From NCBI RefSeq assembly GCF_018991925.1, contig NW_024736071.1, positions 12,450,282 through 12,514,281 of the forward strand: a DNA stretch of 64,000 nt. The letters are read 5' to 3'. The stretch is from Homarus americanus. Taxonomy: Eukaryota; Arthropoda; Malacostraca; Decapoda; Nephropidae. The notes beneath the pieces were generated by a model. That model was not told the DNA's origin. It saw nothing but the letters and a program-made list of their open reading frames with translations, and did not search any database. The translations under genes were made by a program, and so were the position numbers. Positions within the stretch are counted from its first letter, which is position 1. Each line of letters begins with the position of its first letter. Shown here one piece after another: positions 11,640-22,640 of this stretch.

Positions 11640-11816
11640 GTTACACAGACACACAGTCATAAAGCCATACAAACCCAGTCACACAAACACATCCACACAT
11701 AACACATCCACACAACACATCCACACAAAAAACATTCACACATAACACAGCCACACAACACAAATCCACACAGCCCTACAATCATACAGAGAGTAACATA
11801 GACACAAAGATACAGA
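11640..11816. repeat. CACAACACATCCACA-type A/C-rich repeat
   Basis: Irregular copies of ACACATCCACACA(AT)AAC; low-complexity A/C DNA. Confidence 0.75.
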
Positions 11817-12186
11817 CACAGAACAACCTTAACCTCTCTTATTCCTTCCTCACCACCTCCGCTTCTCCTTTTGTCTCACCGTTTCTCTGCCCTCTACCCC
11901 TCCCCCTGTCATCTCCCGTATACGTGAACCCTCTTAACCCCCTCTCCTCCCCCTCTTTACTCCCAACTCTGACTGAAGCGGACTCTTCCTCGCTTCTCCC
12001 CAACACTTCCCAAGGCCTCTTCCGAACGTTCCCCGTTTCCTCCCTCCCACCATGGACTGTGTGGAGGCTTCCGCTCTTTTTCCCTCGTCCTGGACTTTGG
12101 CGTTTTCGATATTCAGCACTTCTGAGACGCGACCTCCTGACCTCCCCCCATCACTCTCCATCTCTCTCCACTCTCCATCCATCCAC
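11817..12186. other. C/T-rich low-complexity sequence
   Basis: Pyrimidine-rich on the plus strand. Open frames on both strands (11924-12244 plus, 11934-12239 minus) merge into the neighbouring CCA repeat and have no recognised homology. Confidence 0.55.
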
Positions 12187-12863
12187 CTATAACCCACCAC
12201 CACCACCATCATCAAGACAACCATCACTATCACCACCACTATAACCTGCCACTACCATCTGGTACTATCACCACCACCTGCCACTGCCCCACCACCTGCC
12301 ACTGCCCCCACCACCTGCCACTGCCCCACCACCTGCCACTGCCACCACCAACTGCCACTGCCACCACCACCACTTGCTACTATCACCACCACCTGCCACT
12401 GCCACCACCACCAGCTGCCACTGCCACCTGCCACTGCCACCACCACTGTCGCCATCACCACCACTGCCGCCATCACCACTCATGCCACTGCCACCACCAC
12501 ACTGCCACCACCACCTGCCACTGCCACCACCACCCGCCACTGCCACCACCACCTGCCACTGCCACCACCACCCGCCACCGCCACCACCACTGCCACCACC
12601 ACCCACTGCCACCACCACCCACCACCACCGTCACTGCCACCACCACCTGTCACCACCACCTGCCACTGCCACATGCCACCCCCACCCGCCACCGCCACCA
12701 CCACCCGCCACCGCCACCACCACCTGCCACTGCCACCACCACCTGCCACTGCCACCACCACCCGCCACCACCACCTGCCACGCCACCTGCCACTGCCACC
12801 ACCACCGCCATCACCACACATGCCACTGCCACCACCACATGCCACTGCCACCACCACATGCCA
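12187..12863. repeat. CCA-rich minisatellite (TGCCACTGCCACCACCACC)
   Basis: Tandem ~18-19-bp unit TGCCACTGCCACCACCACC with variants. It is devoid of stops in several frames and yields HHHLPLPPPPATATTT-like frames on plus and Gly/Trp/Val frames on minus, which are repeat artefacts. Confidence 0.95.
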
Positions 12864-12869
12864 CATGTG

Positions 12870-13290
12870 GAGGGCTCCATCTACTGCGGGAGGGGCGGTG
12901 GCAGCGTCTTTCCGACGTTGGCGCTTGTCTACCTCGGTTTGCAGTCGGGCCAGTGCTCGATATACGTGCAGCTTTGTGGAAAATTTCAGCTCCCTACAGC
13001 TGAAGACATGATTTCGGAGTCCGCCCAAGGCTTGAGATGCACGTCTGATCCGATGCTGAATCTCTTCATCAATGTCTGCGGTAGTTGACAGGTGGGAGCC
13101 GAGGTACCGAAAGTGGGCAACATTAGAGAGGGTAGTACCGTTGAGCTGGATGGATGGTGGAAGTGTCTGAACCACGGGCAGGTTGAAAGAGAATCTGAGT
13201 CTTACGTACATTCACCTCAAGGCCGAAGTATGCATACGCGTCTCCACAGGTGTTCAAGATCTCCTGTAGGTCGCCTCCACTACTACAACC
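12870..13290 (-). pseudogene. non-LTR retrotransposon reverse transcriptase fragment (broken)
   Basis: Read on the minus strand this is the C-terminal palm/thumb part of a LINE reverse transcriptase. From about 13280 one frame reads DLQEILNTCGDAYAYFGLEV then NVRKTQILFQPA, the segment that follows the catalytic FADD box in this family. The frame then shifts near 13180 and continues as LNGTTLSNVAHFRYLGSHLS, with the hallmark FxYLGSxxS motif, then ADIDEEIQHRIRRASQALGG and STKLHVYRAL. The FADD box itself is missing, replaced by ACC/ATC triplets, and the usual continuation after VYRA is lost. It is flanked on both sides by CCA and ATC repeats. This is a dead fragment. The clade is not determinable from this piece, but it is the arthropod 'endonuclease-reverse transcriptase' type. 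Confidence 0.85.
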
Positions 13291-13545
13291 ACCACCACCA
13301 GTATCAGGTATCACCATAACTGTCACCACCATCAGCAACAACACTATCATCACCATTAACAACAACACTATCACCGCCACCAAAAACAACAATAAGAACA
13401 CCATTACTACTAACATCATCACCAGTCCAACTATCGTCATCATCAACACCATTACTATCAATATCACCACCACTACTACCACTACTTTCATCACCACTAC
13501 CACCATCACTACTCTCACCCTCTCCATCACCGCCGCCGTCACGTA
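13291..13545. repeat. degenerate CAC/ATC/ACT trinucleotide DNA
   Basis: Imperfect triplet repeat (CACCATTACTATCAAC-like), open in several frames on both strands (Thr/Ile/Asn-rich plus, Val/Met-rich minus). Confidence 0.9.
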
Positions 13546-13735
13546 GGAACATGACTATACAACAGCCAGCCTAAATGTGTCATGGCCTCCACTTAGCTCA
13601 GAGACTCTACCCTCAAAGTTCTTACGGCAGAAACTCTCGTCCTCAAGTGATGGTAGAGTCTCAATGCTCACATCGCGCCATCCTCCTGCCATCGTTGTGT
13701 CGTAGTTAAAGGAACCAGAGTTGTTCCTTCACCTT

Positions 13736-13774
<39 letters not shown>

Positions 13775-13888
13775 AAAATGAAAAAGAAAAAAGAAAATGA
13801 AAGTGCGTAAGACAAACTGGAATAAAAAAGAGAGAGAGAGAGGAAGACTATATTATCACTCCCTCTGATTTTGTAAATTATGTGAGCT
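13546..13888. other. unique interval with an 11-bp inverted repeat and (GA)n
   Basis: GAGACTCTACC at 13601-13611 is matched by its exact reverse complement at 13652-13662, with a 40-base spacer. (GA)15 follows at about 13740-13770 and a second short GA run near 13833. No gene is recognised. Confidence 0.6.
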
Positions 13889-14064
13889 ACCTAGTGGTGG
13901 TGTTATTAGTGGTGGTAGTGGTGGTGAAAAAGATGGTAATGGGGATGGTGATAATGGTGATAGTGGTGGTGGTTATGATGGCAGTGGTGATGGTGGTAAT
14001 GATGGCAATCGTGGTGTTCGTGAAGGTAGTAGTTGTGGTAATGGTAGTGATGGTGATAGCGGTA
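13889..14064. repeat. GTG/ATG-rich trinucleotide repeat
   Basis: Imperfect (GGTGGTGAT)n, roughly the reverse-complement composition of 13291-13545. Frames here are Val/Met-rich or Thr/Ile-rich artefacts. Confidence 0.9.
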
Positions 14065-14171
14065 CTTGTCACACACTACTTCTCTGACCTGCCCTGCGGT
14101 TATGACCTCTGACGTCATGGGTCATTCTCCTGATCTCTGTATTAAGACTGTCAGGTCACATTTGACCTCCA

Positions 14172-14236
14172 AGTGCAGCTTGGTGGTTGAGCACTGTGCT
14201 GCCCTAGACGCCGCCTGGATCAAAGCCCCATGGCTC
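14172..14236 (+). mobile_element. tRNA-like sequence, probable SINE head
   Basis: The sequence carries an A-box-like TGGTTGAGCAC (14184-14194) and, 22 bases after its end, a B-box-like GGATCAAAGCC (14217-14227) that fits GGWTCRANNCC. This is the arrangement of an internal RNA polymerase III promoter. A cloverleaf is not convincing by eye, and a C-rich array starts immediately 3'. I infer a truncated tRNA-derived SINE, not a working tRNA. Confidence 0.45.
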
Positions 14237-16243
14237 AGACAGCAGACCCCCCCTTCCCCCGGTCCCTACTCCGACAATACATGGCCCAGCTGCCGCTGCT
14301 GCCTCTACCAGCTGACCCTCGCGACACCCCCTTCTGCCTCACTCACACCCTGCCTCTACCAGCTGATCCTAACCCCTGCTGCCCCCACTCGCCCTGCCCC
14401 ACCAGATCCCCCTGCTGCCTCTCCCAACCTCTTCCACCTGCAGCATTTCACTCACCCTTTCTCCTACTGGCTACCTCCCACCTGCCTCCCCTACTTGCTG
14501 CCCCTTCTACCTGCTGCCCCCTACCTGCTGCCCCTACCTGCTGCCCCCTACCTGCTGCCCCTACCTGCTGCCCCTACCTGCTGCCCCCCCACCTGTCCCT
14601 ACCTGCTGCCCCCCACCTGCTGCCCCCCACCCGCCCCCCACCTGCCTCCCCCTACCTGCTGCCTCCCCTCCCGTACCTGCTACCTGCCTTCCCTTCCTGC
14701 TACCCTGCCTTCCCCTACCTGCTACCTGCCTTCCCTACCTCTCCCCTGCCTCCCTACCTGCTACCTCCCCCTGCCTCCCCTACCTGCTGCCTCCCCTGCT
14801 TCCCATGTCTGCTGCCTCCCCCTGCCCTCCCCCTTCCTCCCGTACCTGCCACCTGCCTTCCCCTACCTGCTACCCCCACCCTACCTGCCTTCCCTACCTG
14901 TTACCTGCCTTCCCCCACCTCTCCCTGCCTCCCCTACCTGCTACCTCCCCCTGCCTCCCTACCTCCTGCCTCTCCCCCTGCTTCCCGTCTGCTGCTTCCC
15001 CGCCTCCCCCTACCTGCTGCCACCCTCCTGCCTCCCTACCTCCCTCCTGCTTCCCCTACCCACACCTCTCCCCACCTCCCCTAACCTGCTGCTTCTCCCT
15101 GCCTCCCCACCTGCCACCTATCCCCTGCCACCTCTCGCCTCCCTCCTACTGCTACCTCCCGCCTCCGACATGCTGCCTCCTTCTACCTGCCCCTTCCTAC
15201 CTGCTGCCCCTTCCTGCCTGCTGCCCCTTCCTACCTGCTGCCCCTTCCTACCTGCTGCTGCCCTTCCTCACCTGCTGCCCCCCTACCTGCTGCCCCCTAC
15301 CTGCTGCCCTCCCACCCCCCCTGCCCCCCCCCCACCTGCCACCCCTACCTGCTCCCCTACCTGCTGCCCCTACCTGCTGCCCCCCTGTCCCTGCTGCCCC
15401 CCTACCTGCTGCCCCCCTACCTGCTGCCCCTTCTACCTGCTGCCCCCTTCTACCTGCTGCCCCCTTCTACCTGCTGCCCTCCCTTCTCACCTGCTGCCCT
15501 CTCTACCTGCTGCCCTCTTCTACCAGCTGCCTCCCTACCTGCTGCCTCCCTACCTGCTGTCCCCCTACCTACGTCCCCTACCTGCTGCCCCCTACCTGCT
15601 GCCCCCCTTACCTGCTGCCCCCTACCTGCTGCCCCCCCTGCTCCACCCTGCTCCCCCCACCTGCTGCCCCCTACCTGCTGCCCCCTACCTGCTGCCCCCC
15701 TACCTGCTGCCCCCTACCTGCTGCCCCCACCTCCTACCTGCTGCCCCCCCACTAAGCCCCCCCTACCTGCTGCCCCCCCTACCTGCTGCCCCCCTGCTGC
15801 CCGCCCACCCCTACCCGCCGCTTCCTCTACCTGCTGCCTCCCCTCTACCCGCTGCCTCCCCCACCGCTGCCTCCCCCACTGCCGCCTCCCCCCTCTACCT
15901 GCTGCCTTCCCTCTACCTGCTGCCTCTACTCCGCTGCCTCCCTCTACCCGCTGCCTCCCCCTCTACCCGCTGCCTCCTCTCTACCCGCCTCCCTCTCTAC
16001 CTGCCCCCTCTACCCGCTGCTTCCTCTCTACCCGCTGCTTCCTCCTCTGCTTCCCCACCTGCTGCTTCCCTCTCTACCCGCTGCTTCCCTCTCTACCCGC
16101 TGCTTCCTCTACCCGCTGCTTCCCTCTCTACCTGCTTCCCTCTCTACCCGCTGCTTCCCTCTCATCCCTCTCTACTGCTGCCCCTCTCTACCCGCTGCCT
16201 CCTCTACCCGCTGCCTCCCTCTACCGCTGCCCTCCTCTCCTTC
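14237..16243. repeat. 2-kb C-rich minisatellite (CTACCTGCTGCCCC)
   Basis: Tandem 14-16-bp units around CTACCTGCTGCCCCC. The array changes along its length: mixed units to ~14480, TACCTGC(T/C)GCCTCCCC variants to ~15150, the purest CTACCTGCTGCCCC copies at 15180-15760, and CTCTACCCGCTGCTTCC variants to the end. It supports overlapping open frames of up to 750 residues (Pro/Leu/Ala), which are artefacts. Confidence 0.96.
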
Positions 16244-16353
16244 TCCTACCTCCGCTCCACTAACAAACAATCCACAACATCGCCATTACGAGTGAGTCGC
16301 GCCAGGAATACTCAATAATTATCATACCCAAGTAAATATTTAATAAATTAATT

Positions 16354-16398
<45 letters not shown>

Positions 16399-16892
16399 AT
16401 GTTTGTCGGCTTATATAACACATAACTTACTCGTATAATTCCAGTAAAAAATCAAATTATACAATTATCTCTCTACAGGAATATACAATAACCTATAATT
16501 CTTGTCGGAAATCAAAATATTTACACCCGCCTCTCCCACCTTATGTATTATAGAGTATAATTATTATTCGGAATCGGATTATATACATATCTCTTGGTTC
16601 GTCGTCTTCTGGTATATAATTGTGGCCGGATGTGAGAGAATATTATTTAGTCATGTGATGAGATATAGAAGAGAAACTAATTATTGGTGATGAAAATAAT
16701 AACCGAACTTTAGTGATTACTTACCCAACTCCTTCTAACCTTAATCCTAACTCAACCAACCAAACCTAACCTAACCTAAGCACCTTAATCGAACCTAACC
16801 CATCCTAGGTCGGGTTAATCTTCTAAAGAGATAGGAGTGCAAAATCGCAATGCAAATATTATTAAACCATCTGTTATCATGCCTGATTTTAT
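16244..16892. other. AT-rich unique sequence with (GA)n and CCTAA-like motif
   Basis: (GA)n at 16355-16397. At 16735-16825 there are ACCTAACCTAACCTAAG-type motifs ending in GGGTTAATCTTC, which resembles the inner end of the foldback element on the minus strand. No gene is recognised. Confidence 0.55.
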
Positions 16893-16967
16893 GTCTGTCT
16901 GTCTGTCTGTATCCTTCTGTCTGTCTGTTCTCTGTCTGTCTGTCTGTCTGTCTGTCTCTGTCTGTCT
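16893..16967. repeat. (TCTG)n microsatellite
   Basis: Interrupted tetranucleotide TCTG run. Confidence 0.95.
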
Positions 16968-17063
16968 TGGGAGGAAAAATATGGAGGATGAAAAGAATTC
17001 TATGGTACAGAAGCGCAACAGTGAGGAGACCGGGGAAACTCATTGTAGAGGACACAGTAACAG

Positions 17064-18236
17064 TGGTTGGTGGAGAGGATGATGGTGGTTGGTGGAGAGG
17101 ATGATGGTAAGTGGTGAAATGAGGTTGGTGGAGAGGATGATGGTGGTTGGTGGAGAGAATGATGGTGGTTGGTGGAAGAATGATGGTGTTGGTGGAGAGG
17201 ATGATGGTGGTTGGTGAAGATGATGGTGGTTGGAAGGATGATGGTGGTTGGTGGAGAGGATGATGGTGGTTGGTGGAGAGAATGATGGTGGTTGGTGGAG
17301 AGGATGATGTGTGTGAGAGATGATGGTGGTTGGTGGAGAGGATGATGGTGGTTGGTGAGAGGATGATGGTGGTTGGTGGAGAGAATGAGGTGGTTGTGGA
17401 GATGTGGTGTAAGGATGATGGTGGTTGTTGGAGAGGATGATGGTGGTTGGTGGAGAGATGATGGTGGTTGGTGGAGAGAATGATGGTGGTTGGTGGAGAG
17501 GATGATGGTGGTTGGTGGGAGAGGATGATGGTGGTTGGTGGAGAGAATGATGGTGTGGTGGTGAGGATGATGGTGGTTGGTGGAGAGGATGATGGTGGTT
17601 GGTGAGATGATGGTGGTGGTGGTTGGTGGAAGGATGATGGTGGTTGGTGGAGAGGATGATGGTGGTTGGTGGTGAGGATGATGGTGATGGTGGTTGGTGG
17701 AGAGGATGGTGGTGGTTGGTGGAAGGATGGTGGTGGTTGGTGGAGAGGATGATGGTGGTTGGTGGAGGTATGATGGTGGTTGGTGGAGAGGATGTGTGGT
17801 GGAGAGGATGGTGGTGGTTGGTGGTGAGGATGGTGGTGATGGTGGTTGGTGGAGGGGATGATGGTGGTTGGTGGAGAGGATGGTGATGATGGTGGTTGGT
17901 GGAAGGATGGTGATGATGGTGGTTGGTGGAGAGGATGGAGGTTGGTGGAGAGGATGGTGGTGGTTGGTGGAGAGGATGATGGTGGTTGATGGTGAGAGGG
18001 TGGTGATGATGATGGTTGGTGGAGAGGATGGTGGTTGGTGGAGAGGATGATGGTGGTTGGTGAGGATGATGGTGGTTGGTGGAGAGGATGGTGATGATGG
18101 TGGAGAGGATGGTGGAGTGGAGAGGATGGTGGTAGGTGGAGAGGATGGCTGTGATGATGGTGATTGGTGGAGAGGATGGTTGTGGTGATGGTGGTTGGTA
18201 GAGAGGATGGTTGTGATGATGATGGTTGGTGGAGAA
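17064..18236. repeat. 22-bp minisatellite (GATGATGGTGGTTGGTGGAG)
   Basis: About 50 copies of GGATGATGGTGGTTGGTGG plus AGA, with GAAGGATGG and GTGATGG variants becoming commoner toward 3'. The minus strand gives a 486-residue His/Pro/Ser/Thr frame (16795-18255), an artefact. Confidence 0.96.
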
Positions 18237-18344
18237 GAGAGAGGAGAGGTCTCAAGCTATGGTTTACAGAAGTTCACAAGGCCAGAACAGATGTAGACAA
18301 GTGTCCCTCTCACCGAAGTATTAAGGCGAGGGTGAATAATATGC
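18237..18344. other. unique DNA before the gap
   Basis: Non-repetitive sequence bordering the assembly gap; nothing recognised. Confidence 0.5.
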
Positions 18345-18444
18345 NNNNNNNNNNNNNNNNNNNNNNNNNNNNNNNNNNNNNNNNNNNNNNNNNNNNNNNN
18401 NNNNNNNNNNNNNNNNNNNNNNNNNNNNNNNNNNNNNNNNNNNN
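18345..18444. other. assembly gap (100 N)
   Basis: Exactly 100 N, the usual placeholder for a scaffold join of unknown size. The open frame spanning it is meaningless. Confidence 1.
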
Positions 18445-19010
18445 TGTTAATACTTCGTTCAGTTACGTATTATATTGTTGCCTGCTGGGAGGGACGACGG
18501 ACTACCTCGCCCTCAACACCGAAACATTTCTGCCAACAAACTTCTGCAGGTGGAAACATTTGTGCTCTAGTGTAGGTGTAACAGAGACAACTGTGGTTTA
18601 AATATTTTAGCTCTGACAACCGACTGTGTGGTTAGAAATACTTTTAGCAAGAGACATTTGAATTGAACTTCTACAGTATACCGGAGATATTTTATAGTTG
18701 CCATACACATACAGTGTTAACATTTATCATTAAACATTTATAGTAAACACAAATATCATTAAAGTCCTGGAGTCATAAAATTTGAGTCGATATATTTGTA
18801 GCTGGTTTCCATTACTCAAATTATAGCATAAATTCTGACAAAACATCCAACGTGTGATCTACTTATGTGTTTGACTACATTGACACAGAGTGGGATAACT
18901 AGTACAGGTTGTTTTTCTCAAGAGCATAGAAGAACATTTTTTAAGACTATATTGCAAACAGTCAAGGTAGAGTCTGACGAAAAAAAATAGTGAAAAAATT
19001 GGGTTATGGA
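18445..19010. other. AT-rich unique sequence
   Basis: No repeat, gene or family resemblance seen. Confidence 0.6.
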
Positions 19011-19106
19011 TCACGTGAAGATTAGGCCTCTAGATAATTTACCTCATGATTGAATATTTCTATTACTTGGGCGGGGGGTGGAGGGAGTGTTAGGTTGGGT
19101 TAGAGG
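19011..19106. mobile_element. foldback element, copy B (left half only)
   Basis: Begins TCACGTGAAGATTAGGCC, continues TAATTTACCTCATGATTGAA and reaches a G-rich, GTTAGGTTGGGTTAG loop like copies A, D and E. The right arm is not found, so this is a truncated or diverged copy. Confidence 0.6.
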
Positions 19107-19129
19107 CGTGGACACTTTCAGACACCAAA

Positions 19130-19494
19130 AGTAGTTGGAGACCTTTGGAGATGTGGTGTTATAGGCAGATGCTAAGAATAGCTACACTGACATTATGAGT
19201 ACTGATATTAACAAAAACAAAATAAAGCAAAAAAATTATAAACATGGGCAGAAGAAAATGATATACTTTGGTCATATAATTAGGGTTAGTGGATAATAAC
19301 ATAAATATTAATGGCCTAAGTTGGGAGGTAGGAGGGCCAGGGAAGGCAGAGACTGGGATGGATGAGATGAAATTAATGGTGCTTGGACCACTCCAGAGAG
19401 CTACGAAACCTTGACAGATTGAGTAAAAAACCCCAGAATGTTTAGAGATGGAGGACTGTGGTCGCCAACCCTCCAGATAACAAGGGACAGCACT
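19130..19494 (+). pseudogene. decayed LINE reverse transcriptase C-terminus
   Basis: Short matches to the end of the arthropod LINE ORF2 occur in order but in shifting frames. MWCYRQMLRIA (from about 19150) corresponds to the usual W-rRMLRIsW box. KHGQKKMIYFGHIIR (about 19240) corresponds to K-rKLQYFGHvIR. GRRAREGRDW (about 19330) corresponds to GRRgRGRqr. These are followed by a region equivalent to the conserved tail. Stops and frame changes break it at least three times. Recognition rests on order and spacing of motifs, not on a long alignment. Confidence 0.65.
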
Positions 19495-19665
19495 CTGATT
19501 GAGGAGTTAGGCTCAGTTGGGATTAGGTTAGGTTGAAATCGAAGTTGGGTTAGGTTAGGCTCAGTTAAGAGTAAAATTAAAGTTAAGGCTCCGGTTAAAT
19601 TAAGAGTAAGTTAGGCTCGTTTAGGATTTAAGTTAGGCTAGGGTAGATTAGGTTAGGTTAAACAG
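19495..19665. repeat. degenerate TTAGG-like sequence
   Basis: Scattered GTTAGG and GGTTAGGTT motifs (GATTAGGTTAGGTTGAA, GGGTTAGGTTAGGCTC) within diverged copies. They resemble the arthropod telomere repeat but are neither pure nor terminal. Confidence 0.6.
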
Positions 19666-20104
19666 CCATCTATAGTATTTACCATCCTCCAGCTATCAGT
19701 GAAATAGACGTAAAATGAAAATGAGAAGTTAAAATTTCGTGTCATGAAACGCCATTATTTCTCCCACTTGAAATTAATAGGTTTGCCTCAACTGGATCTC
19801 CGTGTGAAACCAAATTAATCAAAATTTTCCTGAAATCCAGAATTTGGACCAATTTTTCATCGATGAGGTGAGAGCATGTGTAAGGGGGAAAAATGGGTCA
19901 GAGAATAGTCATGTGAAAATTTTTAAAAATATCGTAAGTTCTTTTCAACAATTTATAATAATATCCTTGAAAGAATCTGGAAACAAATCTTTAGAAATAT
20001 AGAAGATAGAATTATAAAAGCCAGAGATAATAAATAAAATAAATATAAAAGACGAATAAAGATGGAATTGATCTGATAAATTATAATAATTTATATTTTT
20101 TTGT
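19666..20104. other. AT-rich unique sequence
   Basis: No gene or repeat structure recognised. Confidence 0.6.
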
Positions 20105-20635
20105 TAAAGGACCAGCAGTCAGTTTTTCAAGGATACAGTCATATATTCAATGCAATAGTCACCCAAATAGTTAGTTAACACTTGGCCAACCTGCAGTTGT
20201 AATTCATCAGTGGTCAACCAAACAGTTATCACAACTAGCCAGTCAGTTCATCAATGATACAGTCAATTGATTAGCATGTATATATCAAGACCGTCAAAGA
20301 CCGTCGTCAGTTTATTGACGATACTGTCTTGACTCAACAGTCACCCAGACAGTCAATCGACAAAACAGCCAGGCTTTTAGGTCACCACCGCTCAACTAAC
20401 CAGTTTACAAATGAAGTCACAAATTCAATTAAATATTCTAACAAAAAGAGTCATCTAGTTAAACCACATTTAGGGTCATCCAGAGTCAGTTAACTCCGGC
20501 CAACTCGTCAGCTTATCAATGACACAATCTATCATTCAACTCAACAGTCACCAAGACAGGCAACAACTCTGCCAGCCAGCCAAGTTAGTTTATCAATACA
20601 GTCACCCAGAGTGTCGTTAACCTAGCCTGCCAGCC
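20105..20635. repeat. old degenerate tandem repeat (CAGTCAGTTTATCAATGA)
   Basis: Phrases such as CAGTCAGTTCATCAATGATA, GTCAGTTTATTGACGATA, GTCAGCTTATCAATGACA, AGTCACCCAGACAGTCAA and TTAACTCCGGCCAACT recur at roughly 60-110-bp spacing. This indicates an ancient, heavily diverged array. Confidence 0.7.
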
Positions 20636-20644
20636 AGTCAGCTC

Positions 20645-21030
20645 GCTATCGGGGTGGGGTGAAGGGGAGGAGGGAGGACAGGAGGTGGTGAGGAGAATGG
20701 AGTGTAGGAGCCTGAGTGGAGGGAGGGAGGGAGGAGGGGGAGGGAGGGTGGAGTGTAGGAGCCTAGTGGAGGGGGAGGAGGGGGGAGGGAGGGAGGAGGG
20801 AGGGGTGGAGTGTAGGGGCCTGGTGGAGGGAGGGGGAGGGAGGGGTGGAGTGCAGGAGCCTGAGTGGAGGGAGGGAGGGATGGGTGTAGGGAGCCTGGTG
20901 GAGGGAAAAAGAGAGTGAGGGAGGGATGGGTGGGGCCCTGAGTGGAAGGAGGGAGGGCCTCGTTGAGGGGAAGGAGGTGGTGAGGGAGGGATGGAGTGTA
21001 GAGCCTGGTGGAGGGAGGGAGGGAAGGGAT
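20645..21030. repeat. G-rich minisatellite (GTGGAGGGAGGGAGG...GTGTAGGAGCCT)
   Basis: A 45-60-bp unit combines a (GGGA)n stretch with GTGGAGTGTAGGAGCCT(G)AGTGGA. It contains multiple runs of three or more G on plus, so it has G-quadruplex potential. Confidence 0.9.
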
Positions 21031-21184
21031 GAAGGAGGCAACACTGGTACCAGTGGTGGGGCGGACAATTGGCGTGTGGAGGGCGCAGCCAGCTGCATGG
21101 ACCACCATTCACAGCTAGGAGACGTGGGAATCTTCCCTCAACACAGAATCTTGTTCCTACTGGCTGAGAAACAGTGTGGAAGGT
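21031..21184. other. unique interval
   Basis: Unique; nothing recognised. Confidence 0.5.
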
Positions 21185-21375
21185 GGTAGTGGTGGTGGGT
21201 GGTGATGGTGTTAGTGTGGTGTGATTGTGGTTGTGTTGGTGGTGGTGGGTGGTGGTGGTGGTGGTGAAGTGGTAGTGTGGTAGTGGTGGTGAGTGAGTGG
21301 TGGTGTGAGGTGGTGGTGAGTGGTGATGGTGCAGTGTGGTGGTGGTGAGTGAGTGGTGGTGTGAGGTGGTGGTGG
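21185..21375. repeat. GTGGTG-rich repeat
   Basis: (GTG)n-type low complexity with a GAGTGAGTGGTGGTGTGAG subunit repeated twice. Confidence 0.9.
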
Positions 21376-22454
21376 ATGTGTTCCTGTTGGCTGCTTATCT
21401 TGCGGACCTCATAAGCCGCCTTTAATAGTGCTGAGTGGTTCTAGCAGTCTTGAACCGACTGCTGCTTTTTGTTGGTGGTGAAGCTGTTGGCAGCGCAGCT
21501 GAGGCCTTGACCTAACCTGAAATGCAGACTCAGGATGTTTTGTTATCAAGCTGGGTGCTTGCTGTGTGACGATCTGACCAGCTGGTGCCCAAGCACTCCA
21601 GCATGGCCTAAAACAGCAGCAAGCCTGAAAAAAATCAGCCAATTCAAAACCCCTCAAGAATTATCTCTGAGGCCAATTGTTTAGACACAAAATTAATAGG
21701 AGTTCAGCTGATGGAACCTACAAAGCACGCCTAAGTCAAACCGAACAAACAAACGACCAAACACACGGGAGGGGGTGATGGACGTCTCGGCGTCATAAAG
21801 ATTGCTGATGAGCGTCAGAATTAGGCGAAGGACTCTGATGGAAAGTTTGTCAGCTACGGAGACATTAGAAAATAAAGGATTAAAGGTATTTTCATTACTA
21901 AAATAATGTGTACAGACAGACAGACACCTTATGATGACGCAAGGATGTAGTCAATTGTTTTTCAATTTAAGAATATATGTACACAAAAAAGACCAGCTCC
22001 TAGTACCAGATCTATAGTTAATCTATATGTTGACTCTCTATTTCTTATCTTTTTTGCATTAGAAAGCTTTTTGTCAATCAAGTGACCCACTCTAATTTCA
22101 CCATATGTAACTATCATCTGTTTAATGTATATTTTTCAGCTTTCAGACTTATATGTTATGATAAATAATTGAATTATTATTATTTATTTTATTTACACAC
22201 ACACACACACACACACACACCATTAAAAACATGTAGCCATCTTAATGACTACCTAGTAGCAACAAGTGACCTCACATGACACTTCATGCTGGTCGTTCAT
22301 TTTAAAATCTCTAGACCATAAATTGACAAGTTAGATTTATTCAAGGCTCAAGATGAAAGGCAAAATGACAGAGCAGGTTAAACACGGTGATTCACTCTAA
22401 ACATTTCACGCAGTTAAATTTTTTATGTGTCAACCACTTCAAATTTAAAGCATT
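21376..22454. other. unique sequence, no recognised gene
   Basis: About 1 kb of unique DNA with one (AC)n run at about 22195-22220. The 82-residue minus frame 21409-21657 lies in balanced sequence but resembles nothing I know. Confidence 0.55.
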
Positions 22455-22640
22455 TGAAGTAAAAAAAGAAAAAAATTAGAAAAAAGAAAAAAAAGGAAAG
22501 GAAAGAAAAAACAGAAAAGAAAAAGATGAAAGGAAGGAGGATGGAGGAAAGAAGGAAGGAGGATGAAGGAAGGAGGATGAAGGGAAGGGAGGATGAAAGA
22601 AGGGAAGGAAAAAAAAGAAGGGAGGAGGAAGAAGCAGAAA
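22455..22640. repeat. polypurine tract (A/G)
   Basis: Plus strand is almost pure A/G (GGAAGGAGGATGAA motifs). Confidence 0.9.

Noticed and set aside
14066..16318. 750-residue Pro/Leu/Ala frame, possibly a proline-rich protein
   Set aside because: It runs from unique DNA through a tRNA-like sequence into a pure minisatellite, and two other plus frames are also open there.
16735..16825. Sixth foldback copy on the minus strand
   Set aside because: Only GAAGATTAACCCG and TTAGGTTAGG motifs match; no second arm was found, so it is left as a note.
16795..18255. 486-residue minus frame (His/Pro/Ser/Thr)
   Set aside because: Reverse translation of the 22-bp GATGATGGTGG array; only the last ~80 residues are non-repeat and resemble nothing.
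18164..18601. 145-residue frame crossing the N gap
   Set aside because: It contains 34 unknown residues from an artificial gap.
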